From: DAOUTY01 sp964453665
GTDB taxonomy: Bacteria > Chloroflexota > Dehalococcoidia > SZUA-161
Reading direction: 5' to 3'
Assembly: GCA_964453665.1 (NCBI GenBank)
Contig: CAYVQT010000056.1
Coordinates: 1 to 19,713, forward strand
DNA: 19,713 nt
A program made the position numbers and the translations under genes. This document shows positions 15,000 through 19,713 of the stretch, one piece after another (within the stretch, counting starts at the first letter, position 1; every line of letters begins with the position of its first letter). The notes beneath the pieces are model-generated. The model saw only the letters and a list, made by a program, of their open reading frames with translations. It was not told where the DNA came from and ran no database searches.

Positions 15000-17048
15000 C
15001 TAAACCTTTTCGGAGTCCTTCTTTGACTCTTCGATTACCTTTTGAGCTATATGCTGCGGAACTTCCTCGTAGTGGCTGAACGCCATAGTGTAGCTGCCGC
15101 GACCCTGAGTGATCGACCTCAGGTCGATGGTATACTTAAGCATCTCGGCCTGCGGGACCTGTGCGTCGATAACGTTTATTCCATCGCCCGGCGTCATACC
15201 CAATACCCTGGCCCTCTTTCCGTTGAGGTCACTCATAACATCTCCCGTGAAGCTGTCAGGGATGGTTATCTGCACATTCATTATCGGCTCAAGCAGAACG
15301 GGCTGCGCCTGAGAAACTCCCTTTCTTATTGCGTGAGAGGCAGCCAGCTTGAACGCCATATCCGATGAATCAACAGAGTGATAACTCCCATCATATAGAA
15401 CTACCTTAAGGTCCGTAACCGGGTACCCGGCTAGCACGCCTTCATTTAAAGCCTCGTTTACCCCCTTTTCCACGGCAGGTATGTAATTTTTAGGGACCGA
15501 TCCTCCTACCACCTTTGCTCCAAACTCGGAACCGGTCCCCCGGGGCAGGGCCTCGAGTTCAAGCATAACGTGTCCGTACTGACCGTGTCCACCAGTCTGC
15601 TTCTTGTGCTTATACTCGGTCTTAATAGAAGCAGTGATTGTTTCCTTGTAGGGTATCTTCGGCGTGTCGGTTCTAACATCTACTCCGAATTTGCGCTTTA
15701 TCTTCTCCACCGCCACATCTAAATGGGCTTCCCCCATACCTGACAATATGGTCTCCGCGGTGATTGCATCCTTGTGAACGGTGATAGTAGAGTCTTCCTC
15801 ACTCAATCGGTTAAGCGCTCCTCCCATCTTGTCCAAGTCAGCCTTAGTCTTGGGATAGACGGCTACGCTAAGAGTTGGTAAGTGGGCTTCAATGGGCTGA
15901 AAAGTAAGTGGGTGCTCTTTACTGCAAAGTGTGTCGCTTGTGACAGTAACCGCCAGTTTAGCCACCGCGCCTATATCACCGGCGACGATCTGCGGCACAG
16001 CTTCCTGGGACTTGCCACGTATTCTGTATAGCTGGCCGATGCGCTCAACATGATCCCTGTTAGCATTCCAGACACTGGAATCACTGGTGAGGACACCGCT
16101 GTATACTCGCAGGTAGGTAAGCTTGCCTACGTATGGGTCAGCAGTCGTTTTGAATACCAGGGCAGAAAGCGGCGCCTTATCAACAGGCTCTATGTCTTCC
16201 TCCTGTTGAGTTTTGGGATTAATAGCTGAGACTTTTCCGATATCTTTTGGAGCGGGCAGAAAGGTGCAGATAGCGTCCATTAGCTCGGAGACGCCCTTGT
16301 CCTGTGTAGCGGAGCCCACCATGACCGGGACTACCTTGCCCTCAAACATGCCAGCCCGTAAACCATGTCTCAGTTCCTCCTCGGTTAGCTCCTCCCCTTC
16401 CAGGTATTTAGTGATGAGATCATCATCGGTCTCAGCAGCAGCTTCAGCTATTTTATCGCGTAATTCAGATACTTTGTCGCCCATATTTGATGGAGCGTCT
16501 GAAGGTTTAGTTCCAATAAGGTCAACTACTCCTTTAAAATTGCTCTCGGAGCCTATTGGAAGTTGAATGGGCACGCATTTTTTGCCGAAAGTTTCCTCAA
16601 TTTGAGCCATAGTCTTGAAGAAGTCGGCATTCTCACGATCCATCTTGTTTATGAAGATTATTCGGGGAAGACCCTTATCTTCGGCATATCTCCATGCTAA
16701 CTCCGTTCCCACCTCTACTCCTGAGGCGGCACAAACCACGATCACGGCACCCTCAGCTACACGCATCGCTGCCTTGACCTCCCCAATGAAGTCAGAGTAG
16801 CCCGGGGTATCCAGAATATTTACCTTTACTTTATTCCACTCAAAGGGGAGCAGGGAAGTGCTGAGACTGATTTTACGTTTCACCTCTTCCGGATCGAAGT
16901 CTGAAGTAGTTGACCCATCTTCAATCTTGCCCATCCTGGAAATTGCCTTTGCCAGGAATAACATGTTTTCACTGAGAGAAGTTTTACCGGCGCCGCTATG
17001 TGATAATAGAACAACGTTTCGTAAATGTTCGCTTGTGTAATTCTCCAT
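15000..17048 (-). CDS. EF-G-like translational GTPase (elongation factor G-related, probable second copy)
   Basis: 682-aa GTPase with the full five-domain EF-G layout. G1 is SHSGAGKTS (16-24) rather than the GHVDAGKTT of canonical EF-G. The switch I region reads GSTTSDFDPEE (45-55), G3 is DTPGYSDF (80-87) and G4 is NKMD (134-137). Domain IV (about 460-600) contains GGHGQYGHV and ends near HAIRKGV. The GSTTSDFDPEE signature is typical of the EF-G-related subgroup found beside true EF-G in many bacteria, so this is probably not the main translocase. Its exact role is uncertain. ATG start with AAAGGG just upstream. It lies alone on this strand, convergent with tyrS and divergent from the metalloprotease gene. 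Confidence 0.88.
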   Translation of the reverse strand: MENYTSEHLRNVVLLSHSGAGKTSLSENMLFLAKAISRMGKIEDGSTTSDFDPEEVKRKISLSTSLLPFEWNKVKVNILDTPGYSDFIGEVKAAMRVAEGAVIVVCAASGVEVGTELAWRYAEDKGLPRIIFINKMDRENADFFKTMAQIEETFGKKCVPIQLPIGSESNFKGVVDLIGTKPSDAPSNMGDKVSELRDKIAEAAAETDDDLITKYLEGEELTEEELRHGLRAGMFEGKVVPVMVGSATQDKGVSELMDAICTFLPAPKDIGKVSAINPKTQQEEDIEPVDKAPLSALVFKTTADPYVGKLTYLRVYSGVLTSDSSVWNANRDHVERIGQLYRIRGKSQEAVPQIVAGDIGAVAKLAVTVTSDTLCSKEHPLTFQPIEAHLPTLSVAVYPKTKADLDKMGGALNRLSEEDSTITVHKDAITAETILSGMGEAHLDVAVEKIKRKFGVDVRTDTPKIPYKETITASIKTEYKHKKQTGGHGQYGHVMLELEALPRGTGSEFGAKVVGGSVPKNYIPAVEKGVNEALNEGVLAGYPVTDLKVVLYDGSYHSVDSSDMAFKLAASHAIRKGVSQAQPVLLEPIMNVQITIPDSFTGDVMSDLNGKRARVLGMTPGDGINVIDAQVPQAEMLKYTIDLRSITQGRGSYTMAFSHYEEVPQHIAQKVIEESKKDSEKV

Positions 17049-17076
17049 ATCCCTTTCCCCAATCCGTAGTGTCCCT

Positions 17077-17106
17077 ATTGTACTTCATGTTGTGGGAAAG
17101 GCGCAA
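17077..17106 (-). promoter_or_regulatory. Possible promoter for the EF-G-like gene
   Basis: On the minus strand TACAAT (17077-17082) is a 5-of-6 match to the -10 consensus. A weak TTGCGC (17101-17106) lies 18 bases upstream. Start near 17070, leader about 20 nt. Confidence 0.4.
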
Positions 17107-17133
17107 CCGAAGATCAAGCCTTCAAACTAATCC

Positions 17134-17162
17134 TTGAGGTAATAATAGCCCTGTGGTATGCT
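17134..17162 (+). promoter_or_regulatory. Possible extended -10 promoter for the metalloprotease gene
   Basis: TTGAGG (17134-17139) lies 17 bases from TATGCT (17157-17162), which is preceded by TGG, making an extended -10. Start near 17169, leader about 48 nt. Each hexamer matches 4 of 6 positions. Confidence 0.4.
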
Positions 17163-17216
17163 GAACAATGAGTTCCGCAGAAACGAAGGATAATCTCTGT
17201 AAGAAGTGGTATCAAT

Positions 17217-18458
17217 ATGTGGAAACTGTTGATAACAATAGCGCTTGTTGTATTGATACTGCTCTCGGCGATAATAGGCAGCCAGCTAATCGTTAAAGAC
17301 AATGACTGGGATAAGATCGCCAGTGCCTACAGCTTCAACATAATACGGTGGGAATTCGAAAATCTCTTCAGTAAATGGATATACAGTGCGGAACAGGTCT
17401 TCCATCCATGCGAGATCTCAGAAACCGAGAGGATACAACTGGTTAAGGACTATTTATGCCTGGACTATGAGATCGATTTACTTGAAGCCAGTATAAATAG
17501 AGATAAGGCTGAGGGTACTGCCTCTTCACAAGAAATAGATATGCTCGAAGAACAGCTTCTATATCTGAGGGCAGATAGGGAAGAGCGAGAATCACAGGTC
17601 GAGGATATTATAGAGGGGCAGATAAGTTCCGTTATGGCAGATGAAGGATTAACGAAAACACTCAAACTAGGTGGCGAGGCTGAGTTCCTTTTCCCACCAT
17701 TGGATTTCGAATTCGATGATCTGCCAAACGTGCTGATTGTTTCACCACGACACGAGATAACCATCGTTGACACCACCGTACTCATACCAGATATGAGCCT
17801 GGAGGAAATTATAGAAATCGAAGAGGGGGTAGAGGAGTTAGGTTTCTCGGCCCTGATATTAAGAATTGGCGGTATTGCTACCTATCCCAGCATTGTTCCG
17901 GCAACAACTTCAATAGAGTATCTTTTATCCAAAATAGCACATGAATGGATGCATCACTACCTTTTCTTTCGACCACTAGGCCGAAATTACTGGTCTAACT
18001 ACGATATGACTACCATAAACGAGACCGTTGCAGATATAGTAGGTAACGAAATAGGCATGCTGGTTTACGAACGATACTACGCGGATGAAGAGGAGGAAGT
18101 AACATCATCGGAGGTGGACGTTAAACCGGAATTCGATTTTAATAAGGAAATGAGGCAGATTAGGCTAACCGTCGATCAGTATCTGGCGTCAGGAGAGCTT
18201 GAGGATGCTGAGCAATATATGGAAGAGAAACGACAGTATCTTGCTGACAATGGATACTATATAAGGAGACTGAACCAGGCGTATTTTGCCTTTCATGGAA
18301 CCTATGCTGATGCCCCTACATCAGTGAGTCCAATCGGGGAGCAATTGCGAGTACTGCGAGAGCGAAGCCAGTCTCTTGAGGATTTCATAGATGCTGTCTC
18401 CGGCGTCTCCAGTTATGAGGAGCTACTTAAGCTGGTTGACAGAGTTAATGAAGATTAA
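17217..18458 (+). CDS. Membrane-anchored gluzincin-like zinc metalloprotease (family not identified)
   Basis: Protein of 413 aa whose exact family I do not recognise. An N-terminal hydrophobic segment (about 3-25) should anchor it with the body outside the cell membrane. A charged helical stretch (about 66-135) could form a coiled coil. HEWMH at 242-246 matches HExxH zinc binding, and NETVAD at 268-273 resembles the NExxSD helix of thermolysin-like gluzincins, supplying Glu269 as a third ligand. The C-terminal part (about 350-413), with RRLNQAYFAFHGTYAD and a helical end, loosely recalls bacterial DUF-type aminopeptidases with a similar HExxH/NE layout; this is a weak resemblance. ATG start with a weak AGTGG upstream. 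It stands alone, 160 bases before the acyltransferase gene. Confidence 0.7.
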   Translation: MWKLLITIALVVLILLSAIIGSQLIVKDNDWDKIASAYSFNIIRWEFENLFSKWIYSAEQVFHPCEISETERIQLVKDYLCLDYEIDLLEASINRDKAEGTASSQEIDMLEEQLLYLRADREERESQVEDIIEGQISSVMADEGLTKTLKLGGEAEFLFPPLDFEFDDLPNVLIVSPRHEITIVDTTVLIPDMSLEEIIEIEEGVEELGFSALILRIGGIATYPSIVPATTSIEYLLSKIAHEWMHHYLFFRPLGRNYWSNYDMTTINETVADIVGNEIGMLVYERYYADEEEEVTSSEVDVKPEFDFNKEMRQIRLTVDQYLASGELEDAEQYMEEKRQYLADNGYYIRRLNQAYFAFHGTYADAPTSVSPIGEQLRVLRERSQSLEDFIDAVSGVSSYEELLKLVDRVNED

Positions 18459-18618
18459 TGCTCATAGCAGTATTCTCTTTACACCTTATGACCTTTATAA
18501 TTATTTGCAATCCGATATAGCATTACAGTGGGGACTGTTGACGAATTGAGTATAACTCGTTGATCTAATCTTCCGAACTTGCTCTTTACCGATATTAATT
18601 CGGTGAAATAAAAATAGA

Positions 18619-19500
18619 ATGTGGAAATACCTTGCATTTAAGATAATCGGAGTACCATTGTCCTATTTACCCGTGACGATTGGTTATCTGATTGCGCGTG
18701 TTGTTGCAGATAGCGTTTACCTATTATCGCCAAAATTGAGAGGCGCTATCGCAAACAACATGAGGCATGTTCTGGGCTCAGGGGCAGGCGACGATACCAT
18801 CAGGCAGGCTTCGAAAGGTGTACTCAGAAATGCTGCCAGGAACTATTTTGATCTTATTAAATTACCCAACATTAAACTGTGTGATATTGAAAAGCGCATA
18901 ACGGTATATGGCTGGCATAATTATGAGGACGCTCACAACAGGGGTAAAGGAGTAATCCTGGTTAGTGCACATCTCGGCAGTTTCGATATGACCGGTCAGA
19001 TACTTGCGGCACGTTCAGAAAAGGTAACAGTTCTGGTTGAACCATTGGAGCCGGAGGCTTTGCTCAGTCATGTCACCGGTCTGAGGAAAAGCAAGGGCCT
19101 TACTTTTATGCCTGTTCGCTTTGGCGTGCTGAATACAGTTATTAACTCTTTACATCGTGGCGAAACAATAGGGCTTATCTGTGACCGTGATTTCGGAAAG
19201 GACGGCCGCAGATCGACTTTTTTCGGGGAAGAAACTACTCTTCCAGCAGGTGCTGTGAGAATCGCTATGCGAACAGGAGCCGCTGTTATCCCCGCCTTCA
19301 ACCTGCGCAGAGGGAATAGCCACTATGACGTATTTTTTGAGCCTGCCCTTGAGATTAACAGCAGAGGAGATGAGGCACTGGCCAGGAATATGGAGCAGAT
19401 AGTTCAAGTGATGGAGAAATACATTAGACTATGCCCTGAACAATGGGTTGTTCTCAGTCCCATCTGGGGTGATATGACCGACAAGTCTGGCCTTTTATAG
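18619..19500 (+). CDS. LpxL/HtrB-family acyltransferase (lysophospholipid acyltransferase superfamily)
   Basis: Membrane-associated acyltransferase of 293 aa, the family's usual length. The catalytic HX4D is His118-Asp123 in SAHLGSFDM. Further family segments are GLICDRDFG (190-198), FFGEETTLPAGAVRIAMRTG, where relatives bind the acyl acceptor, and PEQWVVLSPIW near the C-terminus. A hydrophobic N-terminal stretch (about 5-35) suits membrane attachment. In Gram-negative bacteria the family acylates lipid A; in actinobacteria the PatA relative acylates phosphatidylinositol mannosides. If the host is a monoderm Chloroflexota bacterium, another glycolipid is the likely acceptor. ATG start with a poor ribosome site (GGTGA 12 bases away) that overlaps a small ACCGA/TCGGT stem. 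Confidence 0.87.
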   Translation: MWKYLAFKIIGVPLSYLPVTIGYLIARVVADSVYLLSPKLRGAIANNMRHVLGSGAGDDTIRQASKGVLRNAARNYFDLIKLPNIKLCDIEKRITVYGWHNYEDAHNRGKGVILVSAHLGSFDMTGQILAARSEKVTVLVEPLEPEALLSHVTGLRKSKGLTFMPVRFGVLNTVINSLHRGETIGLICDRDFGKDGRRSTFFGEETTLPAGAVRIAMRTGAAVIPAFNLRRGNSHYDVFFEPALEINSRGDEALARNMEQIVQVMEKYIRLCPEQWVVLSPIWGDMTDKSGLL

Positions 19501-19501
19501 A

Positions 19502-19523
19502 CATGGGGCTTAACGCCTCCATG
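19502..19523 (+). other. Hairpin just after the acyltransferase gene
   Basis: CATGGGGC and GCCTCCATG form an 8-bp stem with one bulged T around a 5-base loop, starting two bases after the stop codon. No U-run follows, so it is a possible 3'-end stabilising or factor-dependent stop structure rather than a clear intrinsic terminator. The remaining bases to 19637 hold the possible tRNA promoter and no gene. Confidence 0.3.
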
Positions 19524-19593
19524 GATATGTAAATCATGCTTCTGATTACATTCCATGTGACTTACCATCTGTGTTGTTTATAATTATTTCATA

Positions 19594-19622
19594 TTGAATG
19601 AAGCTAAATTTTATAGTAATAT
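19594..19622 (+). promoter_or_regulatory. Possible promoter for tRNA-Ala
   Basis: TTGAAT (19594-19599) and TAATAT (19617-19622) are 17 bases apart in a strongly AT-rich stretch, each matching 4 of 6 positions. The predicted start near 19629 lies about 9 bases before the mature tRNA 5' end. Confidence 0.4.
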
Positions 19623-19637
19623 TATATCGTTAGTGGT

Positions 19638-19713
<76 letters not shown>

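Overview
The window looks like chromosomal DNA of a moderate-GC anaerobic bacterium. The best guess is Chloroflexota of the Dehalococcoidia type. This rests on gene content and style (glyA / rpsF-ssb-rpsR, a long rpsR, an EF-G-like second GTPase, frequent GTG and TTG starts, an oxygen-sensitive aromatic-ring reductase beside housekeeping genes) and is an inference, not a phylogenetic result.

Left part (1-7639, all minus strand). A truncated Old Yellow Enzyme-family oxidoreductase (1-929) has its own TTGACA-18-TATATT promoter and a perfect 15-bp palindrome at the predicted transcription start. Before it, reading from 7639 downward, come glyA and then a compact run rpsF - ssb - rpsR - membrane-anchored parvulin - hom - thrC - folE. 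An extended -10 promoter just behind glyA can drive the run. Gaps inside it are 8-54 bp and most starts have good Shine-Dalgarno sites, so it is probably one operon joining ribosome and replication proteins, extracytoplasmic folding, threonine synthesis and pterin synthesis.

Middle part (7640-12761). Five minus-strand genes encode an ATP-dependent benzoyl-CoA reductase-like enzyme: two 2-hydroxyacyl-CoA dehydratase-fold subunits (381 and 439 aa), two BadF/BcrA-type ATPase subunits (254 and 289 aa), and a two-cluster ferredoxin (105 aa). Content, sizes and order match bzdN-O-P-Q-M of Azoarcus. The enzyme would couple ATP hydrolysis to low-potential electron transfer from the ferredoxin for reductive dearomatisation of a benzoyl-CoA-type substrate. 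No ring hydratase, ring hydrolase or acyl-CoA ligase is present in the window. The cluster has a TTGACA-17-TAAACT promoter, a predicted leader of about 145 nt, and a strong hairpin just before the first gene with a competing alternative pairing.

Right part (12762-19713). ribF and tyrS run rightward from a TTGACG-17-TAAAAT promoter. An EF-G-like GTPase gene converges on tyrS from the other strand. Then, rightward, come a membrane-anchored gluzincin-like metalloprotease and an LpxL/HtrB-type acyltransferase. The last 76 bases are a complete tRNA-Ala(GGC) with encoded CCA.

No insertion sequence, phage gene, rRNA or CRISPR array was seen. The most interesting region is the benzoyl-CoA reductase-like operon with its structured leader, followed by the operator-like palindrome before the oxidoreductase and the anchored metalloprotease.
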